NCBI GenBank assembly: GCA_947174885.1
Contig: CAMWKO010000011.1
Coordinates: 1 to 64,000 of the forward strand
Reading direction: 5' to 3'
Source: an uncultured Clostridia bacterium
Lineage (GTDB): Bacteria; Bacillota; Clostridia; Lachnospirales; Lachnospiraceae
Length of the DNA stretch: 64,000 nt
A model generated the notes under the pieces. That model searched no databases. It worked only from the letters and a program-made list of their open reading frames with translations, and had not been told where the DNA came from. Of the stretch, positions 37,810 through 46,436 are shown piece after piece. A program made the translations under genes and the position numbers. Positions within the stretch are counted from its first letter, which is position 1, and every line of letters starts with the position of its first letter.

Positions 37810-38832
37810 ATGAACAAAAATATAGTGTTTTCTCATATAAGGAAGACAAGTATAAAGCATTTGGTTATTTCCATGGTGCCGTTGATTATTATCTTTATAA
37901 TACTGGCATTAATACCATTTAAAGAAATCTTTTGGAGTGATTATGTAAATACGGCAGGTGATGCTGTTAGAGCACATCAAAACGGTACTACCTTTATTAC
38001 CGTGAACCCGGAAGTCATATATTATACAGGATATGATTTAATGGAGGACGGAAAAAGTAAAGGTGCATATTATTATGAAATACAAAACGACAATAAATGT
38101 ATATTCTATCTGATGAATGAGGCTAAGGATACAATAGATAGCTCGTATAAATCATCAGGCATTTTAGTTAAATTTAAAAAAAGTAATGGTCTTTTTGACA
38201 ATATGCTGGAGATGCTGTCAAAAACCATTGATTGGAATTATGACGGGCTAAAAGAAATTACCTCAGATATCATACTTGTTCAGATTGATAATGTAGTATG
38301 GATATATCAGGTGGTATTTGTAATATTACTTATTATTATACTGTACTTATTGTATATAGTAATCAACAGCCTTTTATATTCCATTTTTCCGGTTTTGCAT
38401 CCGGCTGTCAGAAAGATAAAGAGGTTTTTAAATTATGATTCCTACAAAGTATTATCAGAGGATTTAGATTATCAGGTAGTAACTGATGTAGCCCACGCAG
38501 GAGGAATGTATATCACGGAAAACTTTTTCATCCATTTGGGTAATTTTTATGTAAATATAGTACCATTAAGTGAGATTGTTTTTGTTTATGAGAACAGTCA
38601 GATGAGGAGTTTATCGGGAATGCATTTTAAGATATTATATACACTGCATCTTAGGGGAAATAAAAGATTTAGATGTTCCTGTCCCGGTAAGACAAAAGAG
38701 GATGCAGATTTTATTTTAGATTATTTTGCAAAGAATTATCCGGATATATTAAATGGATATACAGATGAAAACAGAAAGCTGGCAATAGATTATATGAGAA
38801 AACTTAAAAGAGACAATAAAAAAAACAGATAA
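37810..38832 (+). CDS. Membrane protein of unknown function
   Basis: 340 residues, unrecognised. One membrane helix at about 19-41, an extracytoplasmic-looking domain of 120 residues, and a second long hydrophobic stretch at about 163-192. A 150-residue cytoplasmic domain follows, with VYENSQMRSLSG and LRGNKRFRCSCPGKTKEDAD, and a basic end. The second domain looks PH-like, reminiscent of YcxB or PH-domain membrane proteins. It is 51 bp before galE, so they may be co-transcribed. The weak binding site AAAGGTAAAG precedes the ATG. Confidence 0.6.
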   Translation: MNKNIVFSHIRKTSIKHLVISMVPLIIIFIILALIPFKEIFWSDYVNTAGDAVRAHQNGTTFITVNPEVIYYTGYDLMEDGKSKGAYYYEIQNDNKCIFYLMNEAKDTIDSSYKSSGILVKFKKSNGLFDNMLEMLSKTIDWNYDGLKEITSDIILVQIDNVVWIYQVVFVILLIIILYLLYIVINSLLYSIFPVLHPAVRKIKRFLNYDSYKVLSEDLDYQVVTDVAHAGGMYITENFFIHLGNFYVNIVPLSEIVFVYENSQMRSLSGMHFKILYTLHLRGNKRFRCSCPGKTKEDADFILDYFAKNYPDILNGYTDENRKLAIDYMRKLKRDNKKNR

Positions 38833-38883
38833 ATTAAACAGAAAAAGCCAGAAATAAATGTGAAAAAAGATTAGGAGGCAAAT

Positions 38884-39873
38884 ATGACAATATTAGTATT
38901 AGGAGGAGCCGGATATATAGGCTCACACACTGTTTATGAACTTATTGACAAGGGTTATGAGGTAGTGGTTGCAGACAATCTTGAAACAGGACATATAGAA
39001 GCTGTTCATGAAAAGGCAAAATTTTATAAGGGAGATATAAGAGAAAGAGAATTTATTGACAGCGTATTTGATAATGAGAAGATTGATGCGGTTATTCATT
39101 TTGCTGCTAATTCCTTAGTGGGTGAAAGTATGACAAATCCGCTTAAATATTATGATAATAATTTATGTGGAACCAAGGTTCTGCTTGAAAGTATGGTAAG
39201 CCATGGAATTGATAAAATAGTATTTTCTTCAACAGCGGCTACATACGGAGAACCGGATAATATCCCTATCTTGGAGACAGATAAAACAGAGCCTACAAAT
39301 ACTTATGGCGAAACGAAGCTTTCTATGGAAAAGATGTTTAAGTGGACAGGTCTTGCACATGGCATCAGATATGTTTCACTAAGATACTTTAATGCCTGCG
39401 GAGCTCATGCCAGTGGAAATATAGGCGAGGCGCATTTGACGGAAACACATCTGATTCCGCTTATATTACAGGTACCAAACGGACAGAGAGAATTTATCAG
39501 TATCTTTGGAGATGATTATGATACGGAGGACGGAACCTGTATAAGGGATTATATTCATGTAACTGACCTTGCAAATGCACATATTCTGGCTGTTGAGTAT
39601 CTAAATAAAGGAAATGAAAGTAATATATTCAATTTGGGAAACGGCATTGGATTTTCCGTAAAAGAAGTAATAGAAACTGCCAGAAACGTAACAGGTCATG
39701 AGATACCTGCTAAAATTTGTGAAAGAAGAGCAGGAGACCCTGCAAGACTTATAGCCTCAAGTCGGAAGGCAAAGGATATACTTGGATGGAATCCACAGCA
39801 TAATGATTTGTCAGAAATTATTTCTACTGCATGGAACTGGCATAAGCGTCATCCAAACGGATACGAAAAATAA
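38884..39873 (+). CDS. galE: UDP-glucose 4-epimerase
   Basis: 329 residues, extended short-chain dehydrogenase family. The NAD loop is VLGGAGYIGSHTVYELI at the N-terminus. The catalytic Ser/Thr and Tyr-x-x-x-Lys are in SSTAATYGEP and NTYGETKLSMEKM. YFNACGAHASGNIGE and GTCIRDYIHVTDLANAH are diagnostic for GalE. It interconverts UDP-glucose and UDP-galactose for galactose use or surface polysaccharides. AGGAGG precedes the ATG. Confidence 0.95.
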   Translation: MTILVLGGAGYIGSHTVYELIDKGYEVVVADNLETGHIEAVHEKAKFYKGDIREREFIDSVFDNEKIDAVIHFAANSLVGESMTNPLKYYDNNLCGTKVLLESMVSHGIDKIVFSSTAATYGEPDNIPILETDKTEPTNTYGETKLSMEKMFKWTGLAHGIRYVSLRYFNACGAHASGNIGEAHLTETHLIPLILQVPNGQREFISIFGDDYDTEDGTCIRDYIHVTDLANAHILAVEYLNKGNESNIFNLGNGIGFSVKEVIETARNVTGHEIPAKICERRAGDPARLIASSRKAKDILGWNPQHNDLSEIISTAWNWHKRHPNGYEK

Positions 39874-40045
39874 AAAACTAAAAAAATACTTGCCATATTT
39901 AAGAAAATATGGTTTTCTTATATAATGTGAGTTAATAAATTAATTATAAGAAATGATAATTAAAAATCTATAAAAAGTATATGAATTAATATAATATAGA
40001 AGATGATTATCAGTATATATTTATATATAATGAAAGGAACAGGAA

Positions 40046-41365
40046 ATGAAAAAGGTTGTAAAATTTGGTGGCAGTTCATTAGCCAGTGCTGAGCAGTTTA
40101 AAAAAGTAGGAGATATCATTCGTGCAGATGAGGGACGCAGATATGTAGTGCCTTCAGCACCGGGTAAAAGATTTAATAATGATACAAAAGTCACTGATAT
40201 GTTATATCAGTGCTATGCTTTAGCAGAGGAAGGAAAGCCATTTACAGAACAGCTTGAAAATATCAAAGAGAGATATAATGAAATTATAAATGGATTAGGT
40301 CTCGATTTGTCTTTAGACAAAGAATTTGAAATAATAAAATCGCGCTTTGAGGAATGTGCAGGAAGTGATTATGCTGCTTCAAGAGGTGAGTACCTGAATG
40401 GTATTATTATGGCGGATTATTTAGGATATGAATTTATTGATTCAGCTACAGTTATTTTCTTTGATAAAAACGGAAACTTTGATGCTAATACAACAAATGA
40501 AATTTTAGGTGCAAAGCTTGAAAATATAGAAAGAGCAGTTATTCCGGGATTTTATGGCGCATATTCAGACGGAAAGGTTAAGACCTTTTCAAGAGGTGGC
40601 TCTGATGTTACAGGCTCTATTGTATCAAAGGCTGTTAAGGCTGATTTATATGAGAATTGGACAGATGTATCAGGCTTCCTGGTAGCAGATCCTAGAATTA
40701 TTGATAATCCGGAGGTTATTACAACTATTACCTATAAGGAGCTTAGAGAGCTTTCTTATATGGGTGCAACGGTTCTGCACGAAGATGCTATTTTCCCTGT
40801 AAGAAAAGAGGGTATTCCAATCAATATCAAAAATACAAACAAGCCGGATGATCCTGGTACTATGATTGTAGAAAGCACCTGTCGCCAGTCTAAGTATACG
40901 ATTACAGGTATTGCCGGTAAAAAGGGATTTGTATCGATTAATATTGAAAAGGATATGATGAACTCAGAAATCGGTTTTGGAAGAAAAGTATTAGAAGCCT
41001 TTGAAAAGCATGGTATTTCATTTGAACATGTTCCATCAGGAATTGACACAATGACTGTATATGTACATCAGCCGGAGTTTGAAGGCAAGGAGCAGCAGGT
41101 ATTGGCAGATATTCACAGACTTACAAATCCGGATTCTATTGAAATTGAATCGGATTTAGCTCTTATCGCTGTTGTTGGTAGAAGCATGAAAGCTACAAAG
41201 GGTACGGCAGCAAGAATTTTTTCAGCATTAGCTCATGCCAATATCAATGTAAAGATGATTGATCAGGGTTCAAGTGAGTTGAATATAATTATCGGTGTAA
41301 GAAATGTAGATTTTGATAAAGCTATTAAAGCTATATATGATTTATTTGTACTTACACAGATATAA
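40046..41365 (+). CDS. Aspartate kinase
   Basis: 439 residues, monofunctional aspartokinase. It phosphorylates aspartate as the first step towards lysine, threonine and methionine. The start KKVVKFGGSSLASAEQFKKV holds the ATP/aspartate loop; GRGGSDVTGSIVSKAVKADL (with preceding Ser) and NWTDVSGFLVADPRII are kinase signatures. The C-terminal 150 residues hold two ACT domains (ITGIAGKKGFVSINIE; VVGRSMKATKGTAARIFSAL) for feedback control by end products. No homoserine dehydrogenase is fused. AAAGGAACAGG precedes the start. Confidence 0.95.
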   Translation: MKKVVKFGGSSLASAEQFKKVGDIIRADEGRRYVVPSAPGKRFNNDTKVTDMLYQCYALAEEGKPFTEQLENIKERYNEIINGLGLDLSLDKEFEIIKSRFEECAGSDYAASRGEYLNGIIMADYLGYEFIDSATVIFFDKNGNFDANTTNEILGAKLENIERAVIPGFYGAYSDGKVKTFSRGGSDVTGSIVSKAVKADLYENWTDVSGFLVADPRIIDNPEVITTITYKELRELSYMGATVLHEDAIFPVRKEGIPINIKNTNKPDDPGTMIVESTCRQSKYTITGIAGKKGFVSINIEKDMMNSEIGFGRKVLEAFEKHGISFEHVPSGIDTMTVYVHQPEFEGKEQQVLADIHRLTNPDSIEIESDLALIAVVGRSMKATKGTAARIFSALAHANINVKMIDQGSSELNIIIGVRNVDFDKAIKAIYDLFVLTQI

Positions 41366-41370
41366 CATTT

Positions 41371-41419
41371 ATTATTGCGAGCAACGAGCCAAATTTAAGC
41401 TTGGTGCAATAATTTTTTG
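41371..41419 (+). terminator. Terminator after aspartate kinase
   Basis: Arms ATTATTGC / GCAATAAT with an inner partial stem, then TTTTTTG. Confidence 0.7.
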
Positions 41420-41451
41420 ATTATAAATAGAAAAGATTTATACGCAAAAAC

Positions 41452-41491
41452 TACCACGAGCAGGCACAATGCGTCTACTCGTGGATTTTTA
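41452..41491 (+). terminator. Second terminator after aspartate kinase
   Basis: CCACGAG / CTCGTGG with GCA / TGC inside, followed by ATTTTTAAT. A tandem backup, relatively G+C rich. Confidence 0.75.
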
Positions 41492-41597
41492 ATCTTATAG
41501 AAATGTCCTCTTAAAACACGAAGTAAATTTGCATAAGATTTATCTATGGGGACAAAAATAATATTTTATATAATTTATGGAAAGGAATACTAACATT

Positions 41598-42155
41598 ATG
41601 AAAAATGAAATGTCGCTTTGGAAAAGGTTTAAGGGACATTTAAAAACCATAAATGCACATAAATTAATGGTAATGAAGCATTGCTTTAGGTGTGGTCTGT
41701 ACAGACAGGGACTATTACATGATTTGTCAAAGTATACACCGTCAGAGTTTATTCCGGGGGTGAAGTATTTTCAGGGGGACAGAAGTCCAAACAATGCACA
41801 AAGAGAAGCAGAGGGATGTTCTACAGCATGGTTACATCACAAAGGGAGAAATAAGCATCACTTTGAATACTGGATTGATTATCCTGTAAATAAGGATGCA
41901 GGTTTAGCAGGAATGAAAATGCCTTTAAACTATGTTATAGAGATGTTTTGTGACAGAGTGGCAGCCAGTAAAATATATAATAAAGAAAAGTATAAAGACA
42001 GTGATTCACTAAAATATTACTTAAAAGGGAAAGGTCACTATGTAATGAATGGGGATGTGGAAGCATTATTGTATAAGCTTTTGAAGATGTTATCAGTAAA
42101 AGGTGAAGATTATACTTTTATGTATATTAGAAAAAAGGTATTAAATAATAGATAG
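41598..42155 (+). CDS. DUF5662 family protein
   Basis: 185 residues. It matches by eye DUF5662: GLLHDLSKYTPSEFIPGVKY, WLHHKGRNKHHFEYWIDYP and MPLNYVIEMFCDRVAASKIY. The spaced His and Asp residues (LLHD, LHH, KHH) suggest an HD-like metal-dependent phosphohydrolase fold, but no activity is known. The start is uncertain: ATG codons lie 21 bp upstream and 9 bp downstream; the one chosen follows AAAGGA at 11 bp. Confidence 0.75.
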   Translation: MKNEMSLWKRFKGHLKTINAHKLMVMKHCFRCGLYRQGLLHDLSKYTPSEFIPGVKYFQGDRSPNNAQREAEGCSTAWLHHKGRNKHHFEYWIDYPVNKDAGLAGMKMPLNYVIEMFCDRVAASKIYNKEKYKDSDSLKYYLKGKGHYVMNGDVEALLYKLLKMLSVKGEDYTFMYIRKKVLNNR

Positions 42156-42206
42156 AATATCACTTTTAAATAATTTATTATGGGAAATATATCCATATAT
42201 GTTAAA

Positions 42207-42236
42207 TTCCCCCGAAAAGGGGGTGTAATATTTTTG
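42207..42236 (+). terminator. Compact hairpin after DUF5662
   Basis: CCCCC-GAAAA-GGGGG with TGTAATATTTTT downstream; the only C5/G5 stem in the window. Confidence 0.65.
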
Positions 42237-42288
42237 CTTTTAATTGTATTATAGCATTAATAGAAAAAGTTGTATTTTAGGAGGATTT

Positions 42289-43347
42289 ATGAGAAAGTCA
42301 ACAAGAAAATTAGTTACAATAGTATCAGGTTTGATTTTAACTTTATCAACTTCATTTGCTGCATTTGCTGATACAGCAACAGTTGGTAATGAAAATACAA
42401 CAACAGATAAAAAAATAACAGAAAATAACGTTTATTTTTATGTATTCAGCCCATTAGAGAAAGATGAAGAAACAAAGAAAATTGTTATTGAAAATCCTCA
42501 CTTAGATTCAGCAGTTACAGTATGGACAGAAAGAAACGAGAAAATGACAGGCTCAATAGCATATGAGGAAAGTCAGTATAGAGAATATGATATTGAAAAT
42601 TCATTCAATATATTACAGAAGAAAGCAGGTTATATTGATACAGATGATGTTAATGCAGTATTAACAGATGTACCGGCTGATGAGATAATTGAAGAAGCAA
42701 TTCAAGCTATGTGGCCATCATATGATTATGATGCAACTAAGTATGGTATAAAATGGATAATTGTTAAGTATGCTCATAATACATGGCATGTAGATGGCGT
42801 TATAGTTCCATTATCAGAACTTGAAGAGCCAACCACAGAAGAGGATACTACAGAAGCTACAACAGAAGAGCAGACTTCAGAAGCTGTAACAGAAGAAGAG
42901 ACTACTACAGAAACTGCAACAGAAAAGGATACAACAGAACAGCAGTCTACAGAAGCTGCAACAGAAAAGGATACAACAGAACAGCAGTCTACAGAAGCTG
43001 TAACAGAAGAAGAGACTACTACAGTAGGTGGTGTAGATATAGATGATGAAGATACTCCATTATCAGATGGAAAGGATAATAATACAGAAGCAACTAAAAA
43101 TCCGACAGTAGGTGGTGTAGATATAATAGATGAAGACATTCCGTTATCAGACGGAAAGGACATCAATACAGAAGCAGCCAAAAATCCAACAGCAGGCGGT
43201 GTGGATATAATAGATGAAAATATTCCGCTTTCTGATGGAGCACCTCAGACAGGTGATAATACAGTAGTTTGGGTATTTGCACTTGTAGCAGTTCTTACAG
43301 CTGGTATGATATTTGCAGTAAATACCAAGAAAACAGATGAAGAATAA
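42289..43347 (+). CDS. Cell-wall-anchored, repeat-rich surface protein
   Basis: 352 residues. Signal peptide at 1-27 (two Arg/Lys clusters, hydrophobic core, AFA before the cut). Then a 150-residue domain (NNVYFYVFSPLEKDE ... WHVDGVIVPLSE). A Thr/Glu-rich stalk follows, with a perfect-length 42-bp tandem DNA repeat at 42907-42990, then three 28-residue repeats built on GGVDIIDEDIPLSDGK. The C-terminus is APQTGDN, one hydrophobic helix and KKTDEE, a sortase-type sorting signal (LPxTG variant). The frame is open 45 bp upstream, but AGGAGG sets this ATG. Confidence 0.85.
   Translation: MRKSTRKLVTIVSGLILTLSTSFAAFADTATVGNENTTTDKKITENNVYFYVFSPLEKDEETKKIVIENPHLDSAVTVWTERNEKMTGSIAYEESQYREYDIENSFNILQKKAGYIDTDDVNAVLTDVPADEIIEEAIQAMWPSYDYDATKYGIKWIIVKYAHNTWHVDGVIVPLSELEEPTTEEDTTEATTEEQTSEAVTEEETTTETATEKDTTEQQSTEAATEKDTTEQQSTEAVTEEETTTVGGVDIDDEDTPLSDGKDNNTEATKNPTVGGVDIIDEDIPLSDGKDINTEAAKNPTAGGVDIIDENIPLSDGAPQTGDNTVVWVFALVAVLTAGMIFAVNTKKTDEE
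42907..42990 (+). repeat. Tandem 42-bp repeat in the surface-protein stalk
   Basis: Two consecutive units beginning ACAGAAACTGCAACAG and ACAGAAGCTGCAACAG that differ at one base, coding Thr/Glu-rich sequence; a partial third follows. Likely to vary in copy number between strains. Confidence 0.8.
43027..43236 (+). repeat. Three 84-bp repeats in the surface protein
   Basis: Units start at 43027, 43111 and 43195 with GGTGGTGTAGATATA or a close variant and encode GGVDIxDExxPLSDG. Confidence 0.8.
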
Positions 43348-43403
43348 TTAAAAGCAGATTTTTAAAATATACGATATATTAAGAGCGATTAGAGAAAGTA
43401 TTT

Positions 43404-43438
43404 AACAACCGGAGAATTTTATTCCCCGGTTGTTTTTA
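43404..43438 (+). terminator. Terminator after the surface protein
   Basis: AACAACCGG / CCGGTTGTT, then TTT. Confidence 0.8.
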
Positions 43439-43545
43439 TCTTATAGGAAAGTTATTAAAGTTTTTCTATAAGATATAAATAATATGCACACTTGGAGACC
43501 CTGTTCTATTATTAACTCGTAATTGATAATAATTTTCAAAATGTA

Positions 43546-43607
43546 TTGACAGATGCAGTATTAAGATGTAAAATACATATAAACATATGAATAATCGTTC
43601 ATATGTT
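43546..43607 (+). promoter_or_regulatory. Promoter and ArsR-type operator of the metal operon
   Basis: TTGACA, 17-bp spacer, TAAAAT. The inverted repeat AACATATGAA, 6 bp, TTCATATGTT (43582-43607) begins 7 bp after the -10 box, the usual form and position of an ArsR/CzrA/CadC operator. Confidence 0.85.
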
Positions 43608-43626
43608 TTGGAAAGGAGAATTATAT

Positions 43627-43995
43627 ATGTATAAATTTCAGGATAATTCTGATTTGGAATGTGAAGATATTCAGGTACATTCAGATGTAGTAAATGAAGT
43701 TACACATAATATGCCTGATGATGAAATGCTGTATGATCTTGCAGAGTTTTTTAAGGTATTTGCAGATTCTACCCGTATTAAGATAATATATGCGTTATCA
43801 AAATCTGAGTTGTGCGTATGTGATATCAGTGAGATATTAAATGTGAGTCAATCGGCAGTATCCCATCAGCTGAGAATGTTAAAACAGATGAAGCTGGTAA
43901 AGTACAGACGTGAGGGAAAAAGTATATTTTATTCACTTTCTGATGAACATATAGAAGATATATTTAACAAGGGTATGGAACACATTTGCGAGTAA
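43627..43995 (+). CDS. ArsR/SmtB family metal-responsive repressor (CadC-like)
   Basis: 122 residues. Winged helix with ELCVCDISEILNVSQSAVSH near 61-80: the ELCVCD motif (Cys 63, Cys 65) is the alpha3 metal site of CadC/ArsR repressors that bind Cd, Pb or Zn. Cys 12 in the N-terminal extension could complete an alpha3N site as in CadC. The operator lies directly upstream, so it should repress this operon until metal binds. AAAGGAG precedes the ATG; an in-frame ATG 24 bp upstream lies inside the operator. Confidence 0.9.
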   Translation: MYKFQDNSDLECEDIQVHSDVVNEVTHNMPDDEMLYDLAEFFKVFADSTRIKIIYALSKSELCVCDISEILNVSQSAVSHQLRMLKQMKLVKYRREGKSIFYSLSDEHIEDIFNKGMEHICE

Positions 43996-44008
43996 TGGAG
44001 GTAATATT

Positions 44009-44233
44009 ATGACAAAGACATTTATAGTAAAGAATTTAGATTGTGCACATTGTGCTGAAAAGATGGAAAGAGCAATTAATAAAATAAAGGGTGTAAATGA
44101 AGCCAGTATAACATTTATGACACAGAAGCTGTTTTTGGATGCAGACGATGACAGATTTGATGAAATTGTAGAAGAGGCAAGAAAAGCTGTCAAAAAAATA
44201 GATGGTGATGAAGTGGATTTGACTGAAGTATAG
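44009..44233 (+). CDS. Heavy-metal-associated (HMA) domain protein
   Basis: 74 residues, a single HMA domain with LDCAHCAEKMERAI holding the CxxC metal site. It resembles the N-terminal metal-binding domain of ZntA/CadA pumps, or a metallochaperone. The pump encoded 85 bp downstream lacks such a domain, so this protein probably delivers metal to it as a separate chain. GGAGG precedes the start. Confidence 0.9.
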   Translation: MTKTFIVKNLDCAHCAEKMERAINKIKGVNEASITFMTQKLFLDADDDRFDEIVEEARKAVKKIDGDEVDLTEV

Positions 44234-44318
44234 AAGCGTGTTTTATGTAAATTAATGATTTATGATTTGATACCATTATATATAATAAATACAGTATTGT
44301 ATATAAAGGAGGTTAGTA

Positions 44319-46238
44319 ATGAAAAAGAAAGATTTGATAAAAGTAATAGTTTCATTTCTTATTTTAGTAATAGGAATGATATTGGAAAACGGAATAATTA
44401 ATTTGGAAACTGTATTTAATGTATCTGTTGCAGTTGCATCAAATACAATATTAGTAATATTTGTATTAGCTTATATTATTATCGGTGGTGAAGTTTTAAA
44501 GACTGCGGCCGTTAATATATTGCATGGACAGATTTTTGATGAAAATTTTCTTATGACAATAGCTACTATAGGAGCATTTCTGGTAGGTGAATATCCGGAG
44601 GCGGTAGCTGTTATGCTATTCTATCAGATTGGTGAAATGTTCCAGTCATATGCGGTTAACAGGTCAAGACGTTCTATTTCTGAGCTTATGGATATAAAGC
44701 CGGAAACAGCAAATTTGAAAAATGATGATGGTACAATTATTACTAAAAAGCCGGAGGATATAAAGACAGGCGATATCATTATAATAAAGCCCGGTGAAAA
44801 GGTACCTCTGGATGGTATAGTTATAAGCGGAAGTGGAGATATAGATACATCAGCTCTTACAGGTGAGAGTATTCCGCGCTTTGTGGAAGCAGACAGTGAA
44901 CTTATAAGTGGTTCTATTTCATTAAACAGTATGCTTGAAATGAAAGTAACAAAAGAATATAAGGAATCTACAGTTGCCAAGATATTAGAACTTGTAGAAA
45001 ATGCCAGTTCAAGAAAGTCAAGGTCAGAGAAGTTTATCTCAAAATTTGCCAGATATTATACGCCTATAGTAGTAATTCTGGCTATTGCACTGGCTCTTAT
45101 TCCGACCCTAATCAGTGGATTCTCTTTGGAAGTGTTTAAAGTATGGGGGTATAGAGCCTGCAGCTTTTTGGTAATATCATGTCCATGTGCATTAGTTATA
45201 TCAGTACCTCTTAGCTTTTTCGGAGGTATTGGCGGTGCATCCTCCCATGGTGTATTAGTGAAAGGAAGTAACTATATGGAAACGCTTTCAAAGGTTTCGC
45301 ATATTGTTTGTGATAAAACAGGAACACTTACAGAGGGAAATTTTAAGGTTACAAAGATAGACAGTGTAAATTGCAGTGATATGGAGTTACTTATAGCTGC
45401 TGCAAAGGCTGAGAAAAACTCAAATCATCCTATAGCAAAGTCATTGTTGAATGAGTTAAAAGCTTATTCAGAGGAGGAGTACACAAAGGTTATTAATGCA
45501 GTAAATAATGCAAAAATTACTGAATTTGCAGGATATGGCATTAAATATGAGGACCAGGAGGATATAATTTTTGCGGGAAATTCAAAACTTATGGATAAGG
45601 AAAATATTGAATATAAGTCAGTAGACAGTGTGGGAAGTGTTGTATATGTTGCCAGAAACGGAAATATTCTTGGAAGCATTGTAATTGAGGATATTATAAA
45701 GGAGGATACAAAGGAAGCTATTGAAAAGCTGAAGAGTATGGGCATTAAGCTTATAATGCTTACGGGTGATAAAAAGGAAATAGCAAAGAATGTAGCAGAA
45801 AAGATAGGTATTGATGAGGTATATTCAGAGCTGCTGCCACAGGATAAGGTATCGAAGGTAAATAATTTATTAGAAAATAAAGAAAAGACTGATGCAATAG
45901 TATTTGTAGGTGATGGAATAAATGATGCACCCGTACTTGCAGGAGCAGATGTAGGTATAGCAATGGGAGGTCTGGGTTCTGATGCAGCTATTGAAGCAGC
46001 AGATATAGTAATAATGGATGATAAGTTTACGGGAGTGTCAAAGGCAGTTTTAATAGCTAAAAAAACAGTAAGAATAGTAAAAGAAAATATCGTATTTGCA
46101 CTGGGAGTAAAAATTGCCATTCTTATTCTGGCAGCCTTTGGTATTGCAAATATGTGGATGGCGGTATTTGCTGATGTAGGAGTGGCATTTATAGCGATAT
46201 TAAATGCACTCAGAGCAATGAAGCTTAAGGAAATATAA
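44319..46238 (+). CDS. Cd/Zn/Pb-type P1B ATPase
   Basis: 639 residues, heavy-metal exporter. The metal pathway motif is SCPCALVISVPL; the phosphorylation site is CDKTGTLTEG; ALTGES is the actuator loop; HPIAKSL holds the nucleotide-binding HP motif; GDGINDAPVLAGADVGIAMG is the hinge. The CPC-ALVISVPL context favours divalent Cd/Zn/Pb over copper. No N-terminal HMA domain: the first helix begins at residue 8. Co-transcribed with the CadC-like repressor and HMA protein. AAGGAGG precedes the ATG. Confidence 0.93.
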   Translation: MKKKDLIKVIVSFLILVIGMILENGIINLETVFNVSVAVASNTILVIFVLAYIIIGGEVLKTAAVNILHGQIFDENFLMTIATIGAFLVGEYPEAVAVMLFYQIGEMFQSYAVNRSRRSISELMDIKPETANLKNDDGTIITKKPEDIKTGDIIIIKPGEKVPLDGIVISGSGDIDTSALTGESIPRFVEADSELISGSISLNSMLEMKVTKEYKESTVAKILELVENASSRKSRSEKFISKFARYYTPIVVILAIALALIPTLISGFSLEVFKVWGYRACSFLVISCPCALVISVPLSFFGGIGGASSHGVLVKGSNYMETLSKVSHIVCDKTGTLTEGNFKVTKIDSVNCSDMELLIAAAKAEKNSNHPIAKSLLNELKAYSEEEYTKVINAVNNAKITEFAGYGIKYEDQEDIIFAGNSKLMDKENIEYKSVDSVGSVVYVARNGNILGSIVIEDIIKEDTKEAIEKLKSMGIKLIMLTGDKKEIAKNVAEKIGIDEVYSELLPQDKVSKVNNLLENKEKTDAIVFVGDGINDAPVLAGADVGIAMGGLGSDAAIEAADIVIMDDKFTGVSKAVLIAKKTVRIVKENIVFALGVKIAILILAAFGIANMWMAVFADVGVAFIAILNALRAMKLKEI

Positions 46239-46247
46239 TAATAAAAA

Positions 46248-46294
46248 ATCCGGAGCTATATATTGTTCAATATATATAGTTCCGGATACTTTAT
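46248..46294 (+). terminator. Terminator after the P-type ATPase
   Basis: Arms ATCCGGAGCTATATATTG / CAATATATATAGTTCCGGAT with one bulge, then ACTTTATAT. Confidence 0.7.
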
Positions 46295-46436
46295 ATAGTA
46301 ATGGATATTTTGTATTTGAAATATATATTATAGGATTAAGAGTATAAATCTCTGTCAGAGTAGAATTTCACCAATATGCACAATATAATTATGTACGGTG
46401 AATCCTATTCTGAATATTAGTTTTTCTTAGTGATAA

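Noticed and set aside
41395-41408. CTTGGTGCAATAAT as another copy of the aroB/Hsp70-like leader
   Set aside because: Here it is the right arm of the aspartate kinase terminator, and the purine block is absent upstream.
42774-43181. Long open frame on the minus strand inside the surface-protein gene (Ser/Val-rich)
   Set aside because: It is the mirror of the Thr/Glu-rich repeats in the real gene. Low complexity, no binding site.
42907-43236. Possible CRISPR-like repeats
   Set aside because: The repeats are in frame, coding, and have no unique spacers. No CRISPR array or cas gene is present in the window.
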